The notes under the pieces were generated by a model that was not told where the DNA came from, ran no database searches, and worked only from the letters and a program-made list of their open reading frames with translations. The position numbers were made by a program, and so were the translations under genes. 33,682 nucleotides of DNA from Verrucomicrobiales bacterium (lineage in GTDB: Bacteria > Verrucomicrobiota > Verrucomicrobiia > Limisphaerales > SXTU01), in NCBI GenBank assembly GCA_005791875.1, contig SXTU01000038.1:1-33682 (forward strand). Direction: 5' to 3'. Every line of letters begins with the position of its first letter. The first letter of the stretch is position 1. Positions 20,647 through 30,500 of this stretch are shown here, piece after piece.

Positions 20647-21852
20647 CTACTTGGCCTTCTTGGCATCCGGCTTCTCCGCCTTCTTCTGCTTCTCCGGCTG
20701 CGAGAGCTTCGAGCGGAGGGCATTTTGGAATTCCTTGAAGTTCAGGTCCACGACGGTGAAGCCGTCTTTGCGCGGGGACTTCGCCAGGAGCTTTTCCAAG
20801 TGTGCCGTGCGCTCCTGCGTGGCGGGGTGGGTGCTGAGGAAGTTCAACGCGTCCATCGCCTCACCGCCGGGAATCTTCTCCCGCAGCTTCTCCTCCTCGC
20901 GCCGCATTTTCTCGAAGAAGGTGATCATGCCACGCGGATTGAGCTTCGCGGCTTCGAGGTAGCGGAAGCCTTGCTCGTCCGCCTCGCGCTCGTGGTCGCG
21001 GGAGAACTTCTGCGTGAGCAGGAAGGGCGCGTTGTTCACGAGGATGGCGGCGAGGCCAGAGACATCGCCGAAGAAGATGCTGACGATGCCGTAGAGGCCC
21101 AAGCCCTGCACGATGCCGCGCATCCCGTGCTGCTCTGTGACGTGGGAGATTTCGTGCGCGAGGACGCCGAGGACTTCCTCGGGCGTCTCCGCCCCGAGGA
21201 GGAGGCCGGTGTGAAAGGTTAGGTTGCCGCCGGGCAGGGCGAAGGCGTTGAACGAGGCGTCCTCGATGATGTGCAGCTTGAACTTGTAGCGGTCCTGCGG
21301 GACGACGGCGAGGAGCGGCGCAGCGAGTTGCTCGAACTGCTTCTTCACGTCGGCATCGGTGACGAGCTTGCTGGTGAGGGTGACTTGGGCGAATGCGGTG
21401 TCGCCGAGCTTCTGCTCCCACTCGGCAGGCACCTGGCTGGCGACGGCCTTGACCATGGGGTCTTTCGCGAGCCACACGCCCGCAATGGCCGCGACGATAA
21501 GCGCCAAAATGCCGAGGGTGATGCAGCGCCCGACGAGTTTGCGGCGGCGAATGCGGTCGCGCGCACGGGTGAGGGTGGGGTTCTGCGCGAAGGCCGGGTG
21601 GTCGAGGATGGCCTTGTCGCTGGTGAAGATGGAGGCCTTGGGGAAATTCGCGTGGGCGAAGAAGACAAGGCGGTCGCTCGCGCCGCCGAGGTTGATCTGG
21701 ACGCTGTCGAGGGGGAACGCGAAGAAGCCTTGGTCGCCCGCGAAGTTCACCATGCCGCCCTCGATGCGCAGCGTGCCGGAGATGCGGCGCGTGCCGTGGT
21801 CCGGGTGGAACGCACCGGCCTCGAAAGAGTCTTTGGTTGTTTGAGCGGGCAT
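20647..21852 (-). CDS. M48-family membrane metalloprotease
   Basis: This is a 401-residue protease started at the ATG at 21852 (MPAQTTKDSFEAGAFHPDHG); the track adds 74 Arg/Pro-rich residues that overlap the upstream gene. One membrane segment is at about 109-129 (CITLGILALIVAAIAGVWLA). The zinc site is H233-EIS-H237 with E290 in READEQG as third ligand, the M48 (BepA/LoiP/HtpX-like) pattern. The N-terminal 100 residues form an unassigned domain. The end is Lys-rich (QKKAEKPDAKKAK). It probably acts in envelope protein quality control. It follows a small membrane-protein gene by 20 bp and is likely co-transcribed with it. Confidence 0.9.
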   Translation of the reverse strand: MPAQTTKDSFEAGAFHPDHGTRRISGTLRIEGGMVNFAGDQGFFAFPLDSVQINLGGASDRLVFFAHANFPKASIFTSDKAILDHPAFAQNPTLTRARDRIRRRKLVGRCITLGILALIVAAIAGVWLAKDPMVKAVASQVPAEWEQKLGDTAFAQVTLTSKLVTDADVKKQFEQLAAPLLAVVPQDRYKFKLHIIEDASFNAFALPGGNLTFHTGLLLGAETPEEVLGVLAHEISHVTEQHGMRGIVQGLGLYGIVSIFFGDVSGLAAILVNNAPFLLTQKFSRDHEREADEQGFRYLEAAKLNPRGMITFFEKMRREEEKLREKIPGGEAMDALNFLSTHPATQERTAHLEKLLAKSPRKDGFTVVDLNFKEFQNALRSKLSQPEKQKKAEKPDAKKAK

Positions 21853-21872
21853 GGTTGGGGGAGCTTCGCAGC

Positions 21873-22286
21873 TCAGTCGGCGAAGGCGAGGTAGATGACA
21901 AGCACGGGGAAGCCCAGCGGGACGATGACGACGAGGCCGAGCGCTTCGCAGAGCATCATCCAGTTGTAAACGAAGATGAAAGGGATCGGCAGGACGAGCA
22001 GGTAGAGCGCGAGCAGCCACAGCGGCAGTTTTGCCGCGCGCAGACGGGGGATGATGTTCAGAATTGGAAACCACACGAGCAGCCCCGGGTCATGCCCGAC
22101 GCGCTCGCAGATGCGCTTGAGGCAAAAGCAGTAGAAGAGGTGCGCGGCCAGCGCGAAGTAAAACGCCATCGCCAGCAGCGCGAGGATGAACCCGATCGCC
22201 GCCGCCTTCAGCACCCATGAGGCCGAGGCGCTCTGGATGAACTGGTCAATCGACTGAACGTCGAGGAGTTGGTGCAGGAGGGTCAT
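21873..22286 (-). CDS. Small multi-pass membrane protein, function unknown
   Basis: This 137-residue protein has about four hydrophobic segments, including IGFILALLAMAFYFALAAHL, LWLLALYLLVLPIPFIFV and LGLVVIVPLGFPVLVIYLA. The motif CFCLKRICERVGHDPGLLVW followed by PILN resembles a family of small bacterial membrane proteins with a cytoplasmic Cys/Gly-Pro loop, but I cannot name it. It precedes the M48 protease by 20 bp on the same strand, so a link to envelope maintenance is plausible. Confidence 0.7.
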   Translation of the reverse strand: MTLLHQLLDVQSIDQFIQSASASWVLKAAAIGFILALLAMAFYFALAAHLFYCFCLKRICERVGHDPGLLVWFPILNIIPRLRAAKLPLWLLALYLLVLPIPFIFVYNWMMLCEALGLVVIVPLGFPVLVIYLAFAD

Positions 22287-22292
22287 TGGAAA

Positions 22293-22358
22293 GTAATCAG
22301 TGTTTCAGTCTTCAGCGTTCAGTCAGAGGCGCGCTCGGGAAGACTGAACACTGATTAC
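22293..22358. repeat. Inverted repeat (GTAATCAGTGTT family)
   Basis: The left arm, starting GTAATCAGTGTTTCAGTC, and the right arm, ending AACACTGATTAC, are identical apart from one extra T on the left. A tandem of AACACTGA units follows to about 22380. The repeat fills the gap between the membrane-protein and hydrolase genes. It is AT-richer than its surroundings. Confidence 0.85.
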
Positions 22359-22417
22359 CGAACACTGAACACTGAATACTGCTCCCGTCGGAAGCCGTCT
22401 GCCTCAGCCCGCGCTCG

Positions 22418-23227
22418 TCACTTCAAGGTCTTCCGCAGCCACGCCGTGAGCTGCTGCGCATAGTCCGGCACCAGCTTGTCCCAGCCGCCCATGCCATGCG
22501 CGCCGTCGGGGATGGTGATCAGGTCGCACGTGTTGCCGAAGGCCTTCGTCTGCGCCTGGAACTTCACGGACTGCGCGTAGTCCACCTGCGCGTCCTTGGT
22601 GCCGTGCAACTGAAGAAAGGGCGGCAGGCCCTTGCGCAGGTAAGTCGTCGAGGACGCGGCACGGAGCTGTTTCATCGCCACATCATTCAACTCGGTCAAA
22701 CCGAACAGCGCGGACAGCGATGGCCCCAGCGCATTGCGCGCCTTTGCGTGGAACTCCAGGTCATGCGGCGCGTAAATGGGCACTACCGCCGCGACGCTGG
22801 TCTCCCCGATGCCACGCACGCCGACATAGGACACGAGATGCCCACCTGCCGATTCGCCCACGAGCGCGAGGCGTTTGGGGTCGGCCTTGTATTCCTTCGC
22901 GTTGGCCTTCACCCAGCGGATGGCACGCTCGACGTCCTCCGCGCACGCTGGCCAGCGATTCGTCGGCGCGAGCCTGTAGTTGATGGTGAACCACGTGAAG
23001 CCCGCCTCCGTCATCGGCGCGAAGAGCGGCGTGATGAACTTGTTCTTGTCGCCGTTCCGCCAGCCACCGCCGTGCACAAGGATGACCGTGGGAAAGGGCC
23101 CCGCTCCATCCGGCACATTCGCATCGAGAGTGAGGCTCACGTCTCCGACCTTGGCGAACTCGATGTCGGCCCTGCGTTCGGCAAGTGCCGTGGCGGCGAG
23201 CAACAACAGCGTGATGAAGGAGCGCAT
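22418..23227 (-). CDS. Secreted alpha/beta hydrolase (carboxylesterase, BD-FAE-like)
   Basis: This 269-residue enzyme is started at the ATG at 23227 (MRSFITLLLLAATALA, a signal peptide); the track start at 23308 reads through repeat DNA. The oxyanion-hole motif HGGG is at 52-55, the nucleophile S126 lies in GESAGG, a probable Asp in LHGTKDAQVDY, and a His in IPDGAHGMGG. This fits the esterase/lipase group that includes bifunctional xylan-type feruloyl/acetyl esterases. With the nearby sulfatase and the Fes-like esterase it suggests breakdown of decorated polysaccharides, but no glycoside hydrolase is in the window. It is likely periplasmic. Confidence 0.87.
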   Translation of the reverse strand: MRSFITLLLLAATALAERRADIEFAKVGDVSLTLDANVPDGAGPFPTVILVHGGGWRNGDKNKFITPLFAPMTEAGFTWFTINYRLAPTNRWPACAEDVERAIRWVKANAKEYKADPKRLALVGESAGGHLVSYVGVRGIGETSVAAVVPIYAPHDLEFHAKARNALGPSLSALFGLTELNDVAMKQLRAASSTTYLRKGLPPFLQLHGTKDAQVDYAQSVKFQAQTKAFGNTCDLITIPDGAHGMGGWDKLVPDYAQQLTAWLRKTLK

Positions 23228-23278
23228 GACGGTGATGCTACGGGCAACTTGGCTTACTCGAAACTCCGAAATCGGGAA

Positions 23279-23354
23279 GGAACACAGAATCATGGAACAT
23301 AAAATCATTGGGAGGCAAAGGCTGCGATTCCCTAGAGCTCGGCATGATTCTGTG
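23279..23354. repeat. Tandem and inverted repeats (GGAACA..ATCAT family)
   Basis: Two tandem 15-bp units, GGAACACAGAATCAT and GGAACATAAAATCAT, occupy 23279-23308. CACAGAATCATG (23283-23294) is exactly inverted as CATGATTCTGTG (23343-23354). The repeat is AT-rich against a GC-rich background, in the gap between the hydrolase and sulfatase genes. Confidence 0.8.
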
Positions 23355-23375
23355 AAGTCGGCGAGACGCCTTGCT

Positions 23376-24857
23376 TCACTCGTCCTGCTTCTTCTTGCCC
23401 TTGCCCTTCTTGGTGGCCGGTTCCGCAGGGGCTGCTCCCGGCTTGTTCGGCGTGGGCATGGGGGCTTTGACTTCCGCGCGCCAGGCGACGAGGCGGGCGT
23501 GGAGTTCCTTGGCCTTGTCCGGCATTTCCTTCGCGAGGTTCTTGGATTCGCCGATGTCGTTGCGGAGGTTGTAGAGTTCGAGCTTCCCGTCTTCGAGATA
23601 CTCCATGAGCTTCCAGTCGCCGGCTTGAATCAGGCTCACGGGCGTGGTGCGCCAGAGGCCGGGTCCGGAGCCGAGGTAGCCGGGGAAGTGCTGGAAGATG
23701 GCGTCACGCTGGAGCTTCGCGGCCGGGTCGCGAAGAAGTTTCACGAGGCTCTCGCCGTCCAGAACCTGCCGTGGCATCGGCGCGCCGGTGAGTTCGAGGA
23801 AGGTCGGGAAGATGTCCACGTGAATGGTCGGCACTTCACACGCAGAGCCGGGCTTCACCACGCCGGGCCAGCGCACGATGAACGGCTCGCGCGTGCCGCC
23901 CTCGTAGAGGCTGCCCTTGCCGCTGCGCAGCGGGGCGTTGTCGGTGATGCCGCCGCCGTCGTCGCCGGCTTTGCCTTTCTTCCCCTGGCCTTCCTTGCCC
24001 GGCTCGCGGAGAAGGCCAAGGGGACCGCCGTAGCCGCCGTAGCCGCCGTTGTCGCTGGTGAAGATGAGCACGGTGTTGTCCGCGAGCTTGAGGTCGTCGA
24101 GGGTTTTCATCACGCGGCCCACGCTCTCGTCCACGCTGGCAATCATCGCGGCGTAGGTGGGGTTGTTGTGACCGCCGACGCCGGGCTTGGGCTTGAACTT
24201 CGCGATGAGGTCGGCCTTCGCCTGAAATGGCGAGTGGACGCCGAAGTGCGGGAGGTAGAGGAAGAAGGGCTTGTCCTTGTGCCGCGTGATGAAGTCCACG
24301 GCCTTGTCCGTGAGGAAGTCGGCGAGGTATTGGCCCTTCGGGTAATCCGTCTTCGGGTTGGTGTTGAAGTCGAAATGCACGCCCGCGCTGGAGATGGCCT
24401 CGTCGAAGCCGCGCTTGCCGGGATGGAAGTCGCCGCGCTCGCCGATGTGCCACTTGCCGAACATCGCGGTGGCGTAGCCGGGGGCCTTGAGTTGCTTGGC
24501 GATGATGTCGCGGTCGAGCGGGAGGTCGGTGACGTTGTCCACGGGGCGGAGCGGGCGCTGGCTCCAGTCGAAGCGGTCAATGCCGCCGACGGTGTAAACG
24601 CCGGTGCGCGCGCCGTATTGGCCGCTCATCAAGGCCGCGCGTGTGGGCGCGCAGTTCTGGCAATGATGATGGCTCATAAGCCTCATGCCCTGCGCCGCGA
24701 GCCGGTCAATGTTCGGCGTCTCGTAGTATTTGCTGCCGAAGCACGCGACGTCCGTGTAGCCGAGGTCGTCGGCCATGATGAAAATGATGTTGGGCGTGCG
24801 CGGCGCGGCGAGCGCGAGCTGCGCGGTGAGGGCGAGCAAGAGAAGGGCAGGTTTCAT
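23376..24857 (-). CDS. Secreted sulfatase, formylglycine type
   Basis: This 493-residue type I sulfatase has a signal peptide (MKPALLLLALTAQLALA). The activation motif is C69-APT-R73, where Cys is converted to formylglycine by a separate maturase that is not in this window. Metal ligands are visible in IMADDLGYTD (D30, D31) and in the later FTSDNGGYGG. The C-terminus is Lys-rich (KKGKGKKKQDE), probably a flexible tail. Sulfatases are abundant in Verrucomicrobiota that degrade sulfated polysaccharides. The natural substrate is not readable. An insertion rich in Gly/Lys (GKEGQGKKGKAGDDGGG) follows the SDNGG motif. Confidence 0.93.
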   Translation of the reverse strand: MKPALLLLALTAQLALAAPRTPNIIFIMADDLGYTDVACFGSKYYETPNIDRLAAQGMRLMSHHHCQNCAPTRAALMSGQYGARTGVYTVGGIDRFDWSQRPLRPVDNVTDLPLDRDIIAKQLKAPGYATAMFGKWHIGERGDFHPGKRGFDEAISSAGVHFDFNTNPKTDYPKGQYLADFLTDKAVDFITRHKDKPFFLYLPHFGVHSPFQAKADLIAKFKPKPGVGGHNNPTYAAMIASVDESVGRVMKTLDDLKLADNTVLIFTSDNGGYGGYGGPLGLLREPGKEGQGKKGKAGDDGGGITDNAPLRSGKGSLYEGGTREPFIVRWPGVVKPGSACEVPTIHVDIFPTFLELTGAPMPRQVLDGESLVKLLRDPAAKLQRDAIFQHFPGYLGSGPGLWRTTPVSLIQAGDWKLMEYLEDGKLELYNLRNDIGESKNLAKEMPDKAKELHARLVAWRAEVKAPMPTPNKPGAAPAEPATKKGKGKKKQDE

Positions 24858-24915
24858 TTGGTGACTTTACAGACGCGCGGAGCAGGAGGCGAGGTTTCAA
24901 CCCGAACTCCGAAGT

Positions 24916-25170
24916 CGAGGCTGAAAGCCTCAGACATGACAGCCCGGGGCAACGCCCCGGGTAGCGGAATAGAAGGATCATAGCCCTGAAGGGGCGGAAC
25001 ATTATGTGTCGCCCTTTCAGGGCTTGGAATCTCCTTGCCGGGTTACCCAGCCACGGAATGCGCAGCCCTGTAAGGGCGATACAAAATGTTCCGCCCTTTC
25101 AGGGCGGCGATGCCTCTCTGTCCGGCACCCAGGGCGTTGCCCTAGGCTGGTATATGGCAGGCCTTCAGCC
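24916..25170. repeat. Cluster of palindromic intergenic repeats between sulfatase and transketolase
   Basis: This 400-bp gap has no gene but at least four hairpins. These are GAGGCTGAAAGCCTC near 24918; CCCGGGGCAACGCCCCGGG (24943-24961); an arm AGCCCTGAAGGGGCG with its mirror CGCCCTTTCAGGGCT (24982-25024); a related CCTGTAAGGGCG/CGCCCTTTCAGG pair around 25073-25115; and GCAGGCCTTCAGCCTGC near 25156-25172. The units AGCCCTGAAGGG and AGCCCTGTAAGGG look like copies of one family. Confidence 0.8.
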
Positions 25171-25210
25171 TGCGACTTGGACGCTCGATTTCAACGGCCC
25201 CAAGCAAACC

Positions 25211-25235
25211 GGCCAGAGCGGGTGCCGCTCTGGCC
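25211..25235 (-). terminator. Hairpin terminator downstream of transketolase
   Basis: GGCCAGAGCGG and CCGCTCTGGCC form an 11-bp perfect stem with a 3-base loop, 24 bp after the transketolase stop on the minus strand. Only a weak T-rich stretch (GGTTTGCTTGG) follows. Confidence 0.7.
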
Positions 25236-25258
25236 GTTCGCGAATGTGCGGTGTGCTC

Positions 25259-27337
25259 TTACCTCATCAGCGCTTGCGCGGAGGCGACGAGGTTGTCGGC
25301 GCTGAGGCCGTGCAGCTTGTAAAGTTCCTCGGCGAGGTAGGCGCTCTGGCCGAATTCGCCCGGGATGCCCAGCGAGGTCATGCGGTGCGCGATGCCCGCG
25401 CGGCTCAAGGCGTGGCTGACTTGCGCGCCCATGCCGCCGACGACTTGATGGTCCTCGATGGTCACGACGCGGCCACCGGCGGCTTTCACAGCGGCCCCGA
25501 TGGTCTCGATGTCCACGTGGTTGATGAACGGGTTGTTGATGACGGTCGCCTGCACGCCTTGCTCGGCGAGCTTCTTGCCAGCAGCAATGGCCTTGTCCAG
25601 CAGCACGCCACAGCCGATGAGGACGACGTCGGTGCCTTGCGCGAGGACTTGCGCCTTGCCCCACGGATACGTCGCGCCGGAAATCCAGCTCATCGGATAG
25701 TTTTCGCGGCCCACGAAGAAGAGGTAGCTCTCGCCGTCCTTGCCCGCCGCGCGGTCAGCGGCGTAGCGCGTGATGGCTTGATACATGAGCGACTCGGCCT
25801 CGTCCGGGCAGCTCGGCATGATGACGCACGTGTGCGGGATGGAGCTGACGGCCGCGAGGTAGGTCGTGGCCTGGTGGCTGGCACCGTCGGCGGCATCCTG
25901 AAAGCCGATGTGGCTGAACATGGCGATGACCGGGGCTTGCGAGAGCGCGGCCATCGTGAGCGGCAGGTTGCCTTTCGTGACGCCGAATTGCCCGAAGGTG
26001 TCCACGATGGGGATGTAGCCAGACTTCGCGTAACCGGCGGCGACGCTAATCATGTTCGACTCCGCTATGCCGACCTCGACGAAGCGGTCGGGCAAGGCTT
26101 TCTGAAACGCGCTGATGCCGGTGGAGCCTTGGACGTCGCTGGAGATGGAGAAGACCGGCAGGCCCTCGGTCGCGGCGCGGACGGCACCCTTCGCGAGGCC
26201 GGCTTGAACTTTGTCTTTCTTGATGGCCGGAGCAGCCGGAGCAGCAGCGGCCGCAGCGGCGGCCTTAGCTTTCTTCGCGGCTTCGGATTTTTCCCAATCG
26301 GCGCGGAGCGCGGCACCCCACGCGATGAGTTCAGCCGGCGCGGTGTCGCCGGCGTAAAGCTCCGTGACCCAGTCGCCGATTTTCTCGCCGTTCGCCAACG
26401 GGAAGCCGTGGCCGCCGGCGGAGTTCTCGACGGTGGCCTTGATGCCGACGCCCTTGACGGTCTTGACCCAGAGGCAAACGGGTTGCTTGGGGTTTGCCTT
26501 CGCGGCGGCGGCTCCTTGTTCCACCGCGAGGTAAACGGCTTGGAGGTCGTGGCCGTTCGCGACCGGAATCACGTTCCAGCCCAGCGTGGCCATCGCGTTG
26601 AAGCTCGGCTGCATGGAGAAGGAATCCTTCGTGATACGGCCGGAGAGCTTGGTGTCGTTGTCGGAAAGGATGAGCACGAAGGGATTCACGCGGTCCTTCG
26701 CGGCGAGGCCGGGGATGGCGGCGAAGGCTTCCTTGGCCTCGCCTTCCATCGCCGCGCCGTCGGACACGGTGCAGATGGTGACGCGGTCGCGGCCGGCGGT
26801 GCGGTCACCCATCGCGAGGCCCTGCGCCTGCGGGAGACTGGAGCCGAGCGGACCGTTGGAGACGAGCACGCCCTCGGGGTTGAGGTGGGACTCGCCGTGG
26901 CCGGTGAACTTGCTGGCGATGCTGCGGAAGCCCTTGAGCGTGTCGAGGGTCATGCCATCGAAGCCGTAAATGGCGCGCAGGGCGTAAATGCCGTTCTCGG
27001 TGTGGCCGGCGTCGTTGACGAAGTTGAAGGCCTCGTGCCACTGGCGGCCCGACGTGGCGAACATCTGCGCGTGGACGGCCGCCATGATTTCCGCGAAGGC
27101 CGCCGGGCCGCCCCAATGGCAGGCCGCGCCGCCGACGACGGCGTGGACGTTCATGAGCGCGACGAGCGTGCGGGTCGCGCGCGGGTCGGCGACGGTGACG
27201 GGCTGGCCGGCGGTGTTCTTGACCGTGACGGCGTATTTGGGCGCGGCGGAAGGGGTGGGAGCGAGGCGGGACTTGAGGGCGAGGGGCTGGAGCGCGGGGG
27301 CTTCGAGCTTGGCGACAAGGGAATTATCAGCGGCCAT
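25259..27337 (-). CDS. tkt: Transketolase
   Basis: This 692-residue thiamine-diphosphate enzyme moves two-carbon units in the pentose phosphate pathway. The ThDP/Mg motif runs from SDGAAMEGEAKEAF (about 192-205) to LSDND (about 224-228); the usual first Gly of GDG is Ser. N-terminal and C-terminal transketolase halves are joined by an Ala-rich linker (AAKKAKAAAAAAAAPAAP, about 364-382). The C-terminal half carries the conserved FSISSDVQGSTG and RFVEVGIAESNM segments. About 50 residues precede the core, longer than in classical enzymes. It appears as a single gene, with no cis-linked pentose-phosphate partner. The 786-residue plus-strand ORF across it is a shadow. Confidence 0.9.
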   Translation of the reverse strand: MAADNSLVAKLEAPALQPLALKSRLAPTPSAAPKYAVTVKNTAGQPVTVADPRATRTLVALMNVHAVVGGAACHWGGPAAFAEIMAAVHAQMFATSGRQWHEAFNFVNDAGHTENGIYALRAIYGFDGMTLDTLKGFRSIASKFTGHGESHLNPEGVLVSNGPLGSSLPQAQGLAMGDRTAGRDRVTICTVSDGAAMEGEAKEAFAAIPGLAAKDRVNPFVLILSDNDTKLSGRITKDSFSMQPSFNAMATLGWNVIPVANGHDLQAVYLAVEQGAAAAKANPKQPVCLWVKTVKGVGIKATVENSAGGHGFPLANGEKIGDWVTELYAGDTAPAELIAWGAALRADWEKSEAAKKAKAAAAAAAAPAAPAIKKDKVQAGLAKGAVRAATEGLPVFSISSDVQGSTGISAFQKALPDRFVEVGIAESNMISVAAGYAKSGYIPIVDTFGQFGVTKGNLPLTMAALSQAPVIAMFSHIGFQDAADGASHQATTYLAAVSSIPHTCVIMPSCPDEAESLMYQAITRYAADRAAGKDGESYLFFVGRENYPMSWISGATYPWGKAQVLAQGTDVVLIGCGVLLDKAIAAGKKLAEQGVQATVINNPFINHVDIETIGAAVKAAGGRVVTIEDHQVVGGMGAQVSHALSRAGIAHRMTSLGIPGEFGQSAYLAEELYKLHGLSADNLVASAQALMR

Positions 27338-27553
27338 AGGTTAAGTCGGGTTGGGTTCGCTTGAGCAGGTTTTTGCGTTCCAACAGAGCGGCTTAAGTTA
27401 GGAACGCAGCACGAAAATGGGAAGAAGGAAGTTGGCCCTCACGACTCTGCGGGATCATTCACCGGCAAAAAGATCGCTGGTGGCGTATGAACAAACGCAT
27501 CTCGCGATCCAAGGCGACCATCAGCCGGGCCGCGACGCCAACCCACGAATGCT
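27338..27553. other. Gap between transketolase and coiled-coil genes with one hairpin
   Basis: No credible gene was found. TGCGTTCC (27374-27381) and GGAACGCA (27401-27408) form an 8-bp inverted repeat upstream of the transketolase start and might be part of its promoter or leader region. A 37-codon plus-strand frame near 27487 lacks support. Confidence 0.35.
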
Positions 27554-30500
27554 CTACTTGCGGCGCGGCTTGGAACCGGCGGAGTCGGAGAGGTTCTTGA
27601 GATACTGCTCGACGAGCGGGCTGTATTCCTCGGGGGCGCGCTCCGTCTGGCTTTGGAGCAACGCATTGCGGTCGCGGGCGGGCAGGCCGAGGAAGCCGCT
27701 CGCGCCTTTCACGTCGCCGCGCGTCTTGCCGTCGGCTCCGGCCTGGCCGTCGAAATTGCCCTTGCCATCGCCTTGGCCTTCTTTGCTGTTGGGGTCGGGC
27801 TTCCCTTCGCCGGGGCCCTTGGCCTGACCTTTGCCCTTCTGCTGACTCTCGCCCTGGCCCTTTTGTCCCTGACCCTGCTGCGCCATCTGCTGGCCGACGC
27901 CTTCCTGCGCGAGCGCGAGCGCGGCGGCGGCTTGCGCGAGTGCGGCCTGCGCGGCCTCGGCGTTACCCTGCGCGGGCTGGGCCTTGCCGGCGTTGGCCTG
28001 CGCGGCGGCTTGGGTGAGCGCTGCCAAAGCCTTCTCCAAGGACATCTGTGCCTGCTGCGGAAGCGGTCCGGCCTCACCGGCGGCGAGCGGCGCGATGCTC
28101 TGCGCGGCAGAATCAAGGGGCTGCGCGGCTTGCTGCGCGGCCTGCGAAGCGGCGAGCATCTCGGTGAGCGCCTTCACATCGGCCTGCTGCTTGGCGAGCT
28201 GCGGGAGGGACGGCGTCGGCTTCGCGGCCTGCGGAGAACCATCGGGCTGGCCCTCACCGGGCTGGCCTTCACCGGGTTTCCCTTCACCAGGCTTGCCCTC
28301 GCCCGGTTTTCCTTCGCCGGGTTTGCTCTCGCCGGGTTTCGCATCTGCTGGCTTCGCGTCGGCAGGAGCGCCGTCGGCTTTCTCGCCAGCGGGTTTGCCT
28401 TCGGCTTTGGCGGCTTCCTGTAAGCCCTTCTGCGCCTTCGCCATTTCGCCGACAGCGGCCTTCAAGTCATTCTTGCCGAGCTGCTCGGCGGCTTTCTCTG
28501 AGGCAGCCTTCGCTTCGGCGACGGGCTTGGACTGCGGCTGCGCCTTCGCCTTTTCACCAACGGCAGCGGCGATTTCCTGCTGCTTCTGCTTGAGCAACTC
28601 CTGCAAGCCCGCCGGCTGATCCAACTTTGCGAGCGCCTGATTCACCTGCTGCTGCGCGGCGGCGACGGCCTCGGAAGCCTTCGCAAGCTGCGGGGTGTTG
28701 TTCGGCGGCGGCTGGCCGAGTTCTTTGGCAAGCTCCTGCTTCTTCTGTTCCACGGCGTTCTTCGCGGCCTGAAGATTCGCCTGCGCCTGCGCCTGGTCAG
28801 GACGCGCCTTGGCGGCGTCGGGCTTGTCCAAGTTCGCCTTCGCGTCGGCCATGTTCTCCTTGGCCTTGCCCAGGTCGTTCGCGGCTTCGGGGGAAACTTC
28901 CTTCGCGTCGTTCTTCGCGGCTTCGGTTTGCTTCGCGAGGTCGCCCTGCTCCTTGGGGGTCTGCGGGCTGGCCTTGTTCTCCGGCTTCTCAGCTCCCTTG
29001 GCGGTGTCCATCGCGAGCTTCTGCTGCTCCTGCATGATTTTGCCAATTTCCTGACCGAGCTTGTCGAGCTTGGCCAAGTCCTCCTTCGCCTTCTCAAGCT
29101 TCGCGATTTGCGAATCAATCTGCTGCGCGGCCTTGTCGAGCGCGTCCTTCGCGGCCTGCTGGGCCATCGGTGCGTTGGCCTTGTTCTCCAAGGCCTGCTG
29201 CGACTTCTCCTGCTGGCGCACGGCCTCGCCAAGCGTCTTCGCGGCGTCGGGCGCATTCGCGGCGGCGTCCTGCTGCGTCTGCTGCGTCTCGGCCTTCACG
29301 GACTCCTGCTTCGCGGCCTGCTCGGCAAGTTTCTCCGGCTTCTTCTCGGCTGCTGCGGCCTTCTCGGCTGCGGCGGCGCTCTCCTGCACCTGTTCCTGCT
29401 TGGCGGCGAGTTCCTCAACCTTCTTCTTGAGCTCTTTCAAATCGGCGAGCTTGTCCTTCGGCTTCTGCTGCTGCGCCTCGGCCTTGGCGATTTGCTGCTC
29501 AAGGGTCTTCTTCGCGTCCGCCATCTTGGCGAGCGCCTGCTCCTGCTTCTCGGTCACGGGGGATTCAGTCGGCGTGCGACGCGGCTGATCCTGCTGCAAC
29601 TGCGCACGGGCCTCCTGCTGCTTCTCGACGGCGGCCTTGAGTTCCTCGGCGGCCTTCGGCGCGGCCTTCTCCACGTCCTCGCGGATGGAATCTGTCTTGT
29701 CCACGACCTCGGCCTGCTTCTTCTCGGCATCGGCCACGTCGGTCTTCTCGGCGCGCGGCGACGTGGCCTCCTTGGTCTCCGCCTTCACTTCCTTCTGCTG
29801 CTCGATGGCCTTCTCCAAATCGCGCAACGCCTGCTTCATCACTTCGAGATTGTCGCGCGCGGGCTGGAGCAGCTTGGCGAGGTCTTGGAACACATCGCGC
29901 GCGCGCTTCTCGTTGCCGGCGGCGGAGAGCAAGTTCGCGGACTTCAAGTCACCCGTGGCCGACACCAGCGTTGCCGCGAGCCGGGAATCCTCGGCCTTGG
30001 TCAACGCAGTGCGGGGACGCTCGGCGGCCGCTCCGTCCATCGCGGCGACGACCTTTGCGAGCTTCGTGAGCACAATCTTCGCCTCGTCGCCGATCGTGCT
30101 CTGCTCCGTCTCCTGCAACTGAAGCGCTACGGTGTGCGCCGTCTCGCTGCGGCGGGCGTCGCGGCCCTTGGTCAAGGTGGCGAGGCCGATGACTTCCTTG
30201 AGATTCTCCCCCTGACGCCGGGCCAGCGCCGCGAAGCGCGCGGCAATTTCCTGCAATGCCTGCTGGCGCTGATATTCGAGCAGCAACGCGCGGAGCTGCA
30301 CGGTGACACCCTTCTGCCCGGCGAAGGCGTCGAGCGCGTTGCGGCGGCCGGCGTCGACATCCGTGGTGGTGCGCGTCTGCTGGAGCAGCGTCACGACGCG
30401 GGCGATTTCCTTCTCGGTCAACTTGTCGAGGACGCTGCGGATGGCCTTGAGCACGACCACATCGTCTCCCTCCAAGCCGTTGCGCTCGTATTCCTCGATA

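Noticed and set aside
21853-22074. 74-residue N-terminal extension of the M48 protease
   Set aside because: It is Arg/Pro-rich, overlaps the upstream membrane-protein gene in another frame, and precedes a normal start MPAQTTKDSF.
22980-24983. 667-residue plus-strand ORF
   Set aside because: It is antisense to the sulfatase and hydrolase genes, which have clear motifs.
24900-25235. CRISPR array
   Set aside because: The repeats are palindromes of different sequence and irregular spacing, with no constant direct repeat or unique spacers.
25004-27364. 786-residue plus-strand ORF
   Set aside because: It lies antisense to transketolase and has the repetitive R/G/V/D composition of a shadow frame in GC-rich DNA.
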